The position numbers and the translations under genes are program-made. 64,000 bases of DNA from Cichorium intybus (Eukaryota; Streptophyta; Magnoliopsida; Asterales; Asteraceae): assembly GCA_023525715.1 (NCBI GenBank), contig CM042013.1:70312494-70376493 (forward strand), read 5' to 3'. Shown here piece by piece: positions 21,987 through 33,872 of this stretch. The notes beneath the pieces are model-generated. The model saw nothing but the letters and a program-made list of their open reading frames with translations. It had not been told where the DNA came from and made no database searches. Every line of letters starts with the position of its first letter. Positions within the stretch are counted from its first letter, which is position 1.

Positions 21987-23072
21987 CTCCCCCTCAGTTT
22001 GAGCAGGAGGTTCCCTGATGTTCAAACTGTCCCGAAAATCCAAATAGAGCTGTGTAGGAAGTCCTTTAGTAAAAATATCTGCAAACTGATGAGCCGATGG
22101 GACATGCTGCACACGAACTTGACCAATAGCAACACGTTCCCTGACAAAATGCAAATCTATTTCCACATGTTTGGTTCTTTGGTGCTGAACTGGGTTAGAA
22201 GCTAAGTACATGGCACTCACATTGTCACAGAAAACGACCGTAGATCGAGTCAAAGGGCAAGAGAGATCCAAAAGGAGATTGCGTAGCCATGCAGTTTCGG
22301 CAACAACATTGGCAACGCCCCGATACTCGGCTTCGGCACTAGATCGAGAGACGACGTGTTGACGCTTGGAGGACCATGAGATTAGGTTATCACCTAGGTA
22401 GACGCAGAACCCAGACGTGGACCGACGTGTAATAGGACACCCGGCCCAGTCAGCATCAGAGTAGGAGACCAAACGGTCGACATGAGACGGACGAATGATG
22501 AGACCATGATGAAGAGTGCCCTGGAGATATCGCAGGATGCGCTTAAGGGCAAGAAAGTGCGGTTCACGAGGGTCATGCATAAATAAGCAAACCTGCTGAA
22601 CCACATAGGCAATATCAGGACGGGTGAAGGTCAGGTATTGCAGAGCCCCAGCCAAACTTCGGTATAAGGTCGGATCAGAGACAGGTTGACCGGATGAGGA
22701 AAGTTTTGGTTTGGTGTCCGTCGGAGTGCTACACGGGTTGCAAGAGGTCATATCAGCACGAGATAGAATCTCCTTAGCAAAAGCGGTCTGAGAAAGGAAC
22801 AGACCATCCCTGGAACGTGTAGCAGCAATGCCGAGAAAGAAGGATAGGGAGCCAAGGTCCGTCATGGAAAACTCTGTCGACAGACGAGTGATAACTCTCG
22901 AAATGAGAGAGGGACTCGAGGCAGTAAGAAATATATCGTCGACATATAGAAGAAGATAAATGGTCTCAGTGTCACGATGAAAGGTGAACAGAGAGGTGTC
23001 AGATCGACTGCTGGTGAAACCAAGCGAGGTGATAAACACGGCAAAGCGGTGATACCACGCACGTGGAGCCTA
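21981..23072 (-). pseudogene. copia C reverse transcriptase (C-terminal part) and RNase H
   Basis: Minus-strand continuation of the pol frame after an in-frame TAG (23070-23072) in ALYGLK*APRAW, where relatives have glutamine. Contains the catalytic LLLYVDDIFLTAS, LGSLSFFLGI and RPDIAYVVQQVC, then RNase H (SYSDADWAGCPITRRSTSG, SRSSAEAEYRGVAN, CDNVSAMYLASNPVQHQRTK, HQFADIFTKGLPT). The tail TEGEC* ends inside the LTR, as in copia B. With one nonsense change in a strong frame, this part decayed very recently. Confidence 0.92.
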
Positions 23073-25670
23073 TTTAAGGCCATATAAAGCCTTTCGTAGG
23101 CGACACACGTGGTCGGGAAAGGACGGATGAACATAGCCAGGAGGTTGCTTCATATAGACCTCTTCAGTAAGGTCACCATGAAGGAAGGCATTTTTGACAT
23201 CGAGCTGATGGATGGGCCGGTGACGAGAGACGGCGATGCTGAGAACAGTGCGAATGGTGGCAGGTTTGACAACAGGACTGAACGTGTCATCAAAATCAAG
23301 ACCAGGCTGTTGAGAGAAGCCCTGAGCAACAAGCCGGCCTTTATATCGATCAAGGTTGCCATGAGAGTCGAACTTATGGCGGTAGAGCCACCTACAACCA
23401 ACAATATTGGCAGAAGGAGGGCGCGGAACCAGATCCCAGGTGTGGTTGTCGGTAAGAGCAGACATCTCAGCATCCATGGCTATCTTCCAATTCAGATCAC
23501 GCATGGCCTGAGCTGTAGACCTGGGAATCGGAGAGACATCAGAAGTAGCAGACAGATTTAGAAGAGTGCGAGGTTTCAGAGAACCAGTGCGAAGACGAGT
23601 GGTCATGGGATGTCGAGATGAAGTAGGAGCGGGGGGAGGGGAGGGAGAGGGGACGCTATCAGGAGATGGCGAAGTAGGCAGGGTCTCCGGAGTGAGGGAG
23701 ACCGAAGGAGAATCTATAATGGGAGGAGGATCATCCTCGGGGGTGAACGGAGTATAGTCGGAGGTAGGCGGTGTAGGATGAAAGTCAGAATATGGAAAGT
23801 GATCCTCATCGAAGACTACATGACGAGAGATGATGACACGCTGTGTGACAAGGTCGAGGCACTTGTGGCCTTTGTGGTCAGGAGCAGGACCAAGATAGAC
23901 ACAAGTAAAAGACCGTGGGGAAAGCTTATGAGGAGCGGTGGAGGTGGTGTTTGGGTAGCAGAGACAGCCAAAAACACGAAGATGGTCATACGAAGGGGAG
24001 AACCCAAAGAGGACCTCAAAGGGGGTCTTAAGGGAAAGAGTGGAGGAGGGAAGAAGATTGACAGTGTGAACAGCAGTCATAAGAGCTTCGGTCCAAAACT
24101 TAGGGGCTAAGGACGCTTGAAATAAGAAAGTGCGCACAATGTTATTAATTGTGCGTATGGAGCGTTCGGCCTTGCCATTTTGCTGAGACGTGTATGGACA
24201 AGAGAAGCGAATGGTGATGCCGTTAAACTGAAGATACTGAAGAAGAGAACGATTGTTAAATTCACGACCATTATCACATTGAAAAGATTGAATGTCAGTT
24301 TTAAATTGATTTTTGACATACATTCTAAAATTACAGAAAACAGAAAAAACATCAGATTTGGCACGCAGAGGAAAGACCCATAAAAAATGCGAGAAATCAT
24401 CAAGAAATAAGATATAATATTGAAAACCACTCAGACTAATAATAGGAGAGGTCCATAAGTCAGAGTGAACAATTTCAAACACACGTGTAGTTTTAGACGA
24501 TGACGACGAAAAAGGTAAACGACAATGTTTCCCAAGTTGACAAGCATGACAAATGGGAACTTTATTATTACTACTGCTAGAAATAAATTTGCGAGACTTC
24601 AAAAACTGGAGAATGGAGGAGCCGGGATGTCCTAGACGACGATGCCACGTGGGAAGAGAGACGGTAGTGAGAGCTGAGTCCGTGACGGTAGTGGAAGGGG
24701 TACACGGGTACAGATCACCATCGCTATCGCATCGCTGAATAAGAGCATCGGTATCAAGATCCTTAACAGAAAAACCAAACGGGTCAAATGAGACAGAAAC
24801 CCAATTATCAGTAGTAAAGCGACGAACAGAGACAAGATTTTTTACCATTTGATTTGACACTAAAATATTTTTAAGAAAAAATTTATTTTTCGAGAAAGGA
24901 AGAAAAGAGTGCCCAATGTGAGTAGCCGGAATTATTGCACCATTACCAACCATAATAGATTTAGAATTGCAAGGAGTCATGGAAAACATATTACCTTGAT
25001 TAAAACTCATGTGAGAACTAGCCCCGGTGTCCATGTAAAAGTGATTGTCCGGAGGGGGTTGAACCGACATTGCTTGAAATACCGAAGCGAGGTCCGTGGG
25101 CTGAGATGCGTATGGGTGTCCAGCAGTAGGTCCAGCAGGCTGAAATCCGGCGCTGGAGGGCCTGATTGAGGCGTTAGTGGGCTGCCCAAAGTATGCGTGA
25201 TGCTGCTGGGCCAAAGGTGTGTTAGCGCTAAATGAAGATGGCGGCATTTGGGCTTGCACGTGGGCCAGCTGGGCCGACAAGGCATGAGGTGGTGCAGCAG
25301 CCACGTGAGGGATTTGAGTGGGTCCTTGAAATGCAAAAGGAGGCTGCCAATTTCCAGTAAAGGTGCCAAGTTGTCCATTTTGTCCCAAATAATTAATTTG
25401 TTGTTGACTGGGAGAAAAAACACTTGGATGTGGACCCATAACTCCTGCAAAGCTTGAATTTTGACTTGTGTTGGTACCTGCAAGTTGGTTAGTAGTAGTA
25501 GAAAAACTAGAATTGCCCCCCCCCCCCCTTGGAAGTAGTCCGATTATTAGTACGATTTTTATTCCATTTATTTTTAGATTTGCCGGATTGTTGGGCATTG
25601 GAATAAAGGGCGATGGTAGTGGAGTGGATATTATCGGGTAATATTTCGGTGTTCTCTTCACGGTTTTCAT
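23073..25670 (-). CDS. copia C pol: protease, integrase, start of reverse transcriptase
   Basis: A single long open frame of 866 codons in the track from 25670. In order: a glutamine/proline-rich gag tail, protease FYMDTGASSHMS (about 25010-25040), GAG-pre-integrase WHRRLGHPGSSIL with CHACQLGKHCRLPF, integrase core (IVHSDLWTSPI, FLDDFSHFLWVF, CDNGREFNNRS, QQNGKAERSIRT), a proline/serine-rich linker, then reverse transcriptase (NWKIAMDAEMSAL, VAQGFSQQPGLDFDDTFSPV, LDVKNAFLHGDLTEEVYM). Its true N-terminus is joined to gag across the 13-C run, so the ATG at 25670 is not a real start. It makes the element's replication proteins in related autonomous copies. Confidence 0.9.
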
Positions 25671-26278
25671 GTAGTAAGAGCATGTTTTTTGGCTTCCAAA
25701 AAAGAGGGAAAGGGCTTGGTATTGGTAACAACGTCTATAATGCTTTGATAGGAGGATGGCAAACCACGAAGTATTTGCATGACAAGTTCAACATCCGAAA
25801 TGTCGGAGTCAACATCGTGTAGGGCATCGGCAAGGTGTTTGAGATTGTGGCAATATTCTTGAATTGAGGACGCACCTTTTTTTGTGTTACGAAACTGTTC
25901 TTGTAATTGAAGCATACGGGGCATTTTGTTGTTAAGAAAAAACTCGTGTAAGTTATCCCAAAGGTCTTTTGCAGTGCAAGTGTCAGTGGTAATCACTTGC
26001 AAGACAGTGGGGTCACATGTAGAGTAAAACCAAGACTTGACACGGGAATCTATGGAGTGCCAATCTTCGTCATCATCACTTTTCGGTTTGGAGGTACCGA
26101 TAATGTGACCAAGAACCTTGGCACCTTGACATATATCTTTGAAAATACGACACCATAACTTGAATTTAGAACCATCCGATGTCAATTTGAAAATGAATTG
26201 GTTGTAAACGTTGGTGACGGCATAAACAAGTTGTTGGGCGGTCGGGGCAAGGGTGGAAGTAGATGCGGGTGTGGACAT
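25507..26278 (-). pseudogene. copia C gag with two homopolymer frameshifts
   Basis: Starts at ATG 26278 (MSTPASTSTLAPTAQQLVYA). Shows a copia gag (UBN2-like) layout: FKLWCRIFKDICQGAKVLGHI, DSRVKSWFYSTCDPTVLQVI, AKDLWDNLHEFFL, QEQFRNTKKGASSIQEYCHN and LRGLPSSYQSIIDVV. The frame shifts at a six-T run (25685-25690) after FLEAKK, and again at a 13-C run (25516-25528) in a poly-glycine segment before the pol frame. No zinc knuckle is evident. Such runs are also prone to sequencing error, so the real copy could be more intact than it looks. Confidence 0.85.
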
Positions 26279-26610
26279 GGTGAACCCGGCAAACCCAAAA
26301 ACAAGAGAAAAATAAAAAACGTAAAAGAAATCGAAGAACTAACCGTGGGTAGAGGGAATGTAGTAACTCAACTACACCAAACCATGGCAATAAGCGACTT
26401 CGATCATCCTTGGAGGGCTGATTGCGGAAGCGAACAAGTGGAATCAGGAATCTTGAGAGGCAAGTCGTACCAGGTAGTAGAAGCCGTGAGGGAAGAAAGG
26501 TGAATTAATCGATCAAAGGTAGTAATCGATGAAACAGTAGAAGGAAAAAAAATTATCGTGAATGTAGGGAACGGCAGGAGGGTACGGCTATGTGCCTTTG
26601 CTTGATACCA

Positions 26611-26767
26611 TGTTGATATGTGGAATAATACCCGCTGGGGTTTGCATTGATGTCATCAGTATAAATAATACAGAGTATGAGAAAGTTACATAAAGGACCC
26701 TCAACTATACAAACATATAAGGCCTACACAATAAATATATATATATATGTAAACGATACAATTAACA
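26611..26767 (-). repeat. 5' LTR of copia C
   Basis: 157-bp LTR, near identical to 21758-21986 outside the AT run. Confidence 0.92.
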
Positions 26768-26798
26768 CAATGTGCTAAATTTCGGGACGAAATTCCTT

Positions 26799-26813
26799 CT
26801 AACGGGTAGATGA
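26799..26813 (+). promoter_or_regulatory. polypurine-like tract of element 2
   Basis: CTAACGGGTAGATGA lies directly before the 3' LTR start TGTGACA, after TTTCGGGACGAAATTCC, a setting typical of plant Ty3/gypsy 3' ends. It is a weak purine tract. Confidence 0.5.
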
Positions 26814-29452
26814 TGTGACAACTGTCAAATTAAGTCAACAAAAGTCAACTCAAGTCAGTCAAAGCGTACATTAGGTCAATATGTGAAATGCAAACTTCAT
26901 AACCTCTACGATATATTATTAGATATTATAATACTACTTAAGTTAATTCAAATGAATTATACGAACAACGCTATTAAATTTGATTTTTTTTGGTATACAT
27001 AATTAGAAAAAAAAAATTCGTCGTGAATAGTTTCCGACGTGAACAGTAACCCGGTGTGAATAGTGTTTTGTGAAAAAAAACACAATTTTCAAAGTCTAAA
27101 AGGATGGGAAGACTTTGAAATTTTCATATTTTATTTTTTTATATTTTTTATAATTTTATTAAAGTGGGCCCCACTTAATTATTTATTCATATTTATATAT
27201 TTTACCCCCAAAGAATTCGTATTTTCATTTCGAACACTACGTATTCAATACGTATTGTTAAGTTTATAAAAAATATTATGATTTTTTATAAAACGAAAAA
27301 TTTACCGTCAAAACCGTATCGTCGATACGAACAACCTGACGTCAAAAGTTGATATTATTAAACTACGATTTTTGTAGATTATAGTTTTATAAACAAAAAT
27401 CATTCTTTTTATATAAAAACTATTAATCTATTTAAAGAGTATTTTAAGGGTATGTTTTGTCATAAACAATTTCTAAAAGCTATAAAAGTCAAATACCTGT
27501 ATCTATCTTGAGGGCCGCTATACGAAAATACATCTACTATAAATAGAACTCAAATTCTCATAATCAAACCATACCAATACAAGCTATATACACATATCGA
27601 GAGAGTTGTAGAGATATAGTTTGAAAATATAGTAGAAATATAGAAAAAGAGGGTTCGAGTTAGAAGAAGTAAGAGTCGGGCGATCTAACAACAATTGGTG
27701 ATAAGATCATCATCGACATTAAGGGGAGTTCATACCCCTTCTTTTTATATTTATTCAAGTTTTTAAGGGGGAGAATACAAGTTATACTATAAAAATAGTT
27801 ATTTATACTCATTTATAACAATAGTAAACGAAATACGAATTTTGTAAACATCATTAAACAATTCAATTATAATTCCAAAAATAATATCGAATGATCTACT
27901 TACGAGGGCGGTGTCTAGGCCGATCATTTGGGCTAGGTTGTTGGATTTCCGAAAGGCTTATACGTTGAAAGGGTCCTGCCTCCCCATTTGATCTTCTACG
28001 TGGCCGTTCTTTATTTGATAGTCATGAAATTTTATATTGGAATTAATAAAGGGTATAACCAAGTTATTACACCACTATTGTGGAAAATATCCTAAAAGAT
28101 GTTGTTTATAACCATCTAAATAAGTTATTTCACATATATTCGTAAATATATACTTTTTTTTAAGTCGAAATACTAAAAATAGACTATTATAGGAATAGTT
28201 TATGGACACAAGGTTATCATGACGTTTTGAACAAGACAAATAATTATATAAAAATATATAATTATTATACATTACTATATTATCATGGGAAAAATGATAA
28301 TGGGCAAATACAATGATTTTTCTTATTCAAACTTTACGTAAACAAGTTGATTGATACATACATTTTGTGAGATGGGTCTTCATAGTGTTTATTTAAGTAC
28401 ATACTATAAGTCCTGAATTTATAATCAGAGTCTCGGTAAGAGAACGTGACAATTGTGTATAGATCTATACGGGATTGACAACCCCGCACCTGAGCTGCTA
28501 GCTACAGCTAGACCGAGGGTCTGAGGTGACAAATGTCATAACAGTCCGACGCCTGAAGAACGTCGAAGCAGGCATACATGGTCTCAGTATGGTTATAGGG
28601 CGTCTCGCATGGGAAATCAACTTTATAAATTGTTTACGTATAAATATACATTTTCAATGCCTTTATACTACAAACTACACTATACATTTTAGTCTTTGGG
28701 TTTTTAAGACTTGGATACATTCATAAGAAAATATTGAATTTTCTTGGATTACAATACTACATTTTACAAGGAAAGAGACTCCTCATACAAGTTTTATGGT
28801 ATTAAAACTACATTTTAACAAGTTACAACTATAAGTATGGTTTTTACTTATACACACTGGTTCTATGGAAATTAAAAGTACGTTTTATCAGTTATATAAA
28901 TATAAGTATGGTTTACTTATACATATGAGTTTTACAGAATTAAATCTACGATTGGTCTACGAGTAAACATCTATTTAGACTGTTTTATACAAGAATAAAA
29001 CTACGTAATACTATTTTCAAGTATACAAATACCTATACATTTTCGGTCTTTGGGTTTTAAGACTACTACTCATTTATAAGAAAATATTAGATTTTCTGGT
29101 TTCAAACACTATCTTTCTACAAGGAAAAAGGATTATGGATTTTCTCATACAAAAATATTATGAACTCACCAACGTAATGTTGACACTCTTTCAAACTACT
29201 TGTATTCTTAGGAAATTGATAGGGTAACTACAACCTTTGACGATGGGTCTCTATGGCGTCATACTATGTATTTTGATATCATATTGTAATTGTATTCAAA
29301 ACATACAATCTTTTGAACTATTGTAACATTTACAATTATATATATGATGGATGTGTTTGCTTTGATCACTATTGTACAAACGTTGTTGTGATACTGTTCA
29401 TGAAGTCATCCACCCTCAGACGTTTCCGCCATCGTGGTTTGGGGGTGTGACA
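26814..29452 (+). repeat. 3' LTR of element 2
   Basis: 2639 bp, TG...CA. Its first 720 bp match 18787-19653. The part around 27790-28060 is homologous to the element 1 LTR (minus strand of 2431-2605), including TTCCGAAAGGCT and TGGCCGTTCTTTA. A probable TATA region (CTATAAATAG near 27538) precedes this block. The rest is AT-rich and noncoding. Confidence 0.87.
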
Positions 29453-29457
29453 TAATA

Positions 29458-29842
29458 CGTTCTCACTTCGAGGTATACTCAAAAAATCAGAATCGCAAAA
29501 CACGAAACAAACGATCAAACGAACAATATTCGTAAACCGAAATCGAAGCCAAACAATAATTGAAACCGAATGATTGCATTAAACTAAACCAAACTAGAAG
29601 CCAAATGTTTCTGACTTTAGTCGATAATCCAGATCTACGCGGTCCAACGAGTTCTACAAGTCAGAACCGTTGAATACGCGGTCCAACGAGTTCTACAAGT
29701 CAGAACCGTTGAATACGTGGCGCGCAAGGGTGAAATCCGCGTCGCGTCCTTATCTGTAACCCCGATGTTTGCTTTTTGAATTTGAAACTCTGATCCGATA
29801 CACAGCTATCCAGCATCGCACGTGTTCTGATTTGAAGCTGCC
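29458..29842 (-). repeat. Athila-type 3' LTR, inner part (shortened)
   Basis: Continues the match to the right LTR from about 36995 to 37500. It has a local tandem duplication of about 38 bp (GCGGTCCAACGAGTTCTACA... twice, 29638-29716), lacks about 180 bp present at 37215-37395, and ends where copia E sequence starts. The last 190 bp of the LTR are missing. Confidence 0.82.
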
Positions 29843-31180
29843 CGAAGTACTTACAGGACATCAAGGATGGCAAAGTAAAGCCATTGTCAGCAGGTATATA
29901 CACTATCTCTAAAAACTCATCATCTTCCTGTTCTTGGGTCCTTGATACAGGATGTGGTTTTCACATTTGTTCTGATTTGCAAGGCCTAAAGGAAAGTAGG
30001 GAGGTGGAGCACGGGAGAATAAACTTAATCATAGGCAATAGGAGATCGTCACCTGTTACCAAGATCGGAGTTTATAACTTAGTGCTTAGTAGTGATGTTA
30101 GATTAGATTTATTAAATTGTTGCTATTCGCCAAATATTGCAAGAAACATCATTTCATTTCATGCATTGTTCAGACAAGGTTTTCAATATTATTTTAATAA
30201 TTTGAATGGTTCAATTTCTGTTTATAAGAATGGTACTTTTATTTTTGAAGCTTTACCTTGTGATGGTGTGTATGAAACAGTGACTTGTGTTGACAATTTA
30301 GGAAATAGTGTATTACATATTGATTCTTCTATTGGTGTAGAAAAGGCATGCTTGTGGCATTGTCGTCTTGGGCACATCAGCAAGAAACGCATCGCCCAAC
30401 TCCAAAAGGATGGAGTGTTGGAATCATTCGACCTCAAGTCGGATGATGTATGCGAATCTTGTCTGTTGGGCAAGATGACAAAGTCACCTTTCAAAGGGAC
30501 TTTTGAAAAAGGCGAAGGTCTGTTGGATATCATACACACAGATGTGTGTGGACCCTTCATATCTACCATAAAGGATGCCACTCGATTCTACGTGACCTTT
30601 ACTGACGATTATTGCAGATATGGGTATATCTACTTAATCAAGCATAAGTCAGCTACCTTTGAAAAGTTCAAAGATTTCAAAAATGAAGTTAAGAATCAAT
30701 TGGTCAGGAAGTAGATCCGACAGAGGCGGTGAGTATCTTAGTATCGAGTTCCTTGACTATCTTAAGGAATGTGGAATAGTTTCACAGTTAACACCTCCTA
30801 GAACACCACAGTTGAACGGTGTTGCTGAGAGGCGTAACCGAACCCTGTAAGACATGGTTCGTTCCATGATGAGTTGAGCTTCTCTTCCCATCCACTTCTG
30901 GGGGTATGCCTTAGAGACTGCCGCCCACTTCCTCAATCTTGTTCCAATTAAAAAGTTTGCCAAAACACCTCATGAGATGTGGACAGGGAAATTTCCCTCG
31001 TTAGCACATATCAAAGTTTGGGGTTGTGAAGCTTTCGTGAGACGAGAGACTCACGACAAACTCGCAGAAAGAAGTGAGAGGTGTATATTCATTGGATACC
31101 CGAAACAGTCTTTTGGATACTTGTTCTACAGACCAAGCGAGGACATGGTCTTTGTAGCTAGACGAGGAGTATTTTGAGAG
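29843..31180 (+). pseudogene. copia E protease and integrase (5'-truncated)
   Basis: The element starts abruptly at the end of a gag zinc knuckle (CPKYLQDIKDGK), so its 5' LTR and gag are gone. Protease WVLDTGCGFHICSDL (about 29935-29980), GAG-pre-integrase LWHCRLGHISKKRIAQL with CESCLLGKMTKSPF, and integrase core IHTDVCGPFIS, FTDDYCRYGYIYL, SDRGGEY and LNGVAERRNRTL follow. Stops near 30715 and 30847 and a frame change near 30700 break it. A downstream block (HIKVWGCEAFVRRETHDKL, CIFIGYPKQSFGYLF) is the usual integrase C-terminal region. Confidence 0.88.
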
Positions 31181-33010
31181 AGAGAGAGAGCTCATATTCA
31201 AGGAGGACAGTGGGAGTACCATTGATCTTCAAGAAATTCAATAGTCATCTGATGACACAAACTTAGGAGAAACTAGCAACCAACAAGAGGAAGGAGTTCC
31301 TGTTGGTCCGACAGACATTTCATTACCTCTTAGGCGCTCCGGTAGATTTAGCATGCCACCCGAGTTTTATGGTTTCCATATAACTGCAGATGGTGACACG
31401 TTTGTCAGTGATAGGACACTAATAAAATTAGATGAGCCAGCTAACTACAAGGAAGCAGTGGCTGGCCCTGAGTCTACCAAGTGGAAAGAGGCAATGTACA
31501 GCGAGATCAAGTCCATGTATGACAATCAAGTTTGGAACTTGGTTAACAATGTACCAGGTCGAAATATAGTTGGGTGTAAGTGGATCTTCAAGAAGAAGTT
31601 CGACATAGATGGAAAGGTACATACCTTTAAGGCTCGATCGGTTGCAAAGGGCTTTACGCAAACCCCGGGGGTTGACTATGATGAGACCTTCTCACCAATG
31701 GCCAAGATTAGGTCCATTAGGATAATGCTTGCCATAGCTGCATTTCATGACTCTGAAATTTGGCAGATGGATGTCAAAACCGCTTTCCTTAACGGGAAGT
31801 TGGCTGAGGATGTTTACATGAATCAGCCAGAGGGTTTTGTAGACACAAAGCATCCTAATAAGGTGTGTAAGCTTGAGAAATCAATATACGGATTGAAAAA
31901 AGCTTCTCGCAGCTGGAATCTGTGCTTCCATGAGAAAGTCAAATAGTTTCTCTAGGAATGAAGATGAGTCATGCGTGTATGTCAAGGCTAGTGGGAGTAT
32001 AGTCACTTTCCTGGTGCTGTATGTTGATGACATACTGCTCATGGGAAACGACATTCCAACCTTGCAAGATGTCAAGTCTTGGCTTGGGAAGTGTTTCTCC
32101 ATGAAAGACCTAGGAGAAGCTGCCTATATTCTCGGGATAAGAATACTGAGAGATAGGAAGAAGAGACTAATAGGACTTAGTCAAAGTACATACTTGGAAA
32201 AACTACTAAAGAGGTTTAATATGGAAAATTTAAGAAGGGAGAGCTGCCTATCCATAGCAATGCAAAGTTGAGTAAGACTCAAAGCCCAAGTACAGATGAG
32301 GAAATAGCTGCCATGAGTCAGGTACCTTATGCTTCAGTAGTAGGGTCGATCATATACGCTATGACATGAACTCATCCTAACGTGTCCTTTGGTTTGAGCA
32401 TGGTCAGTCGTTACCAGGAAACCCTGGTAGAGCGCATTCGATAGCTGTTAAGAATATACTCAAGTATCTGCGAAGGACGAAAAACATGGTGTTAGTCCTT
32501 GGTGGCAGTGATACATTGAGAGTTAGTGGGTACACAGACGCCAGCTTCCAGACAGATAGAGACAACGGTCGGTCTCAGTCGGGCTGGGTATTTCTTTTGA
32601 ATGGAGGAGCGGTTACTTGGAAGAGTTCCAAGCAAGAGACGGTGGCTGATTCTACGTGTGAATCAGAGTACATAGCAGCGAGTGAAGTGTCAAAGGAAGC
32701 GACTTGGCTGAAGAACTTCATCGGTGACCTTGGAGTAGTCCCGAGTATTCAGGAGCCTGTGGAACTATTCTGCGATAACGAAGGAGCAGTTGATTTGACA
32801 AAGGAACCGAGAGATCATGGACAGTCCAGACATATCGACAGAAAGTACCATTACATTCGGCATAGAGTAGAAGAAGGTCGCCTCGTTGTAAAGAGGGTAT
32901 CATCTGAAGATAATCTTGCAGATCCCTTGACAAAGGCTCTGAGTAGGATCAAGCACAATCAGCATGCTAGGAGCATTGGATTGCGAGACGATATTAGTTT
33001 TTCTAATTAG
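31181..33010 (+). pseudogene. copia E reverse transcriptase and RNase H
   Basis: Motifs in order: WKEAMYSEIKSMYDN, VAKGFTQTPGVDYDETFSP, MDVKTAFLNGKLAEDVYM, YGLKKASRSW, the catalytic LVLYVDDILLMGND (about 32010-32050), MKDLGEAAYILGIRI, then RNase H (GYTDASFQTDRDNGRSQSG, ADSTCESEYIAASE, FCDNEGAVDLTKEPRDHGQS, DNLADPLTKAL) ending at TAG 33008-33010. Frame changes near 31940 and 32270-32480 and several stops make it non-functional, although the YVDD site is kept. Confidence 0.9.
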
Positions 33011-33872
33011 ATAGGATTTTGAAACTTGTAACAATGTAAATGTAATTGACTTTGGTGATTTAATAATAGAGATTTGTTGATGAGTATTGTTTACTGCTAT
33101 TTGTCAATTGTTTATCATTGTGTTTCACTTTGCATGTTTTACTTCCTGAATAATATGATTATTCAAACATCCACAATCGCTCATACTTTAGGGAGTAAGT
33201 ATGAATAATGACTGTCATGAATTGGTTTGTAGATTGTCTAAGGAGTTAGACATAGCAACAACATTGCTACAACATTCATAAGTACTTAGAAAATGGAGAT
33301 TTGGGTATTGGATAAACCCACGCTCAAAAGATTGCTTCATGGATTATATCACGAGCAATTTTGAGACGATAACATCTTATGATCTTGAAGCGGAGACATA
33401 TGACTTATGATTTAGAAGGCAATTGTTCATTGACTATGCGAAAACGCATCGGTAACTCGATGTTATAAAACGTGTTGTTGTGAGTGATTTGTCTGGTAAA
33501 AGATATAAGCATATGAGTCAAAGCTTATTTGTTCCTTGACCCTGATGGGAAACAGATATTTGTAGGCCTCTCGATGATTTTGAAGTTGACTGAAAGTGTT
33601 GGCCAACCAGGACTTAATTGATGTGTTCAATTAGTAGTCTTAAAGTCATATGCAAATCATAAATCGGGAAACAGAGTATCGGACTGAGATTGATCTTAAT
33701 CCATGTCTCAAGTCCGGAAATACCTTGTTGGACGGAGGATCATATGATCACTTATCCATGGACAGAACTGACTGGGTCAAAGTTCGGCAGCAGTTTCTAA
33801 GAAGCTACAGTTTGCTAATTAGTTAGAGGATAAATTAGTAATTATAGTCATAGACTTATCTAAATGGGAGAC
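33011..33872 (+). other. copia E 3' untranslated interior
   Basis: About 860 bp between the pol stop and the LTR with no coding signal. It ends with a purine tract (AAATGGGAGAC, 33862-33872) directly before the LTR start TGTTGGATTAGG. Confidence 0.7.

Larger units (their letters stand above)
21758..26767 (-). mobile_element. Ty1/copia element C, nearly complete and young
   Basis: LTRs at 21758-21986 and 26611-26767 start TGTTGATATGTGG and end ATTAACA. Flanks CAAAG and CAATG form a duplication with one mismatch. The minus strand has primer site TGGTATCAAGC beside the right LTR and GAGGGGGAG beside the left LTR. Apart from an AT-run expansion the LTRs differ at only one position that I see. 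Gag-pol is complete except for two homopolymer frameshifts and one in-frame TAG. It is inserted about 45 bp upstream of the 3' LTR of element 2. Confidence 0.93.

Noticed and set aside
23109..25457. Open frames on + across copia C pol
   Set aside because: Shadows of a well-supported pol frame on the other strand.
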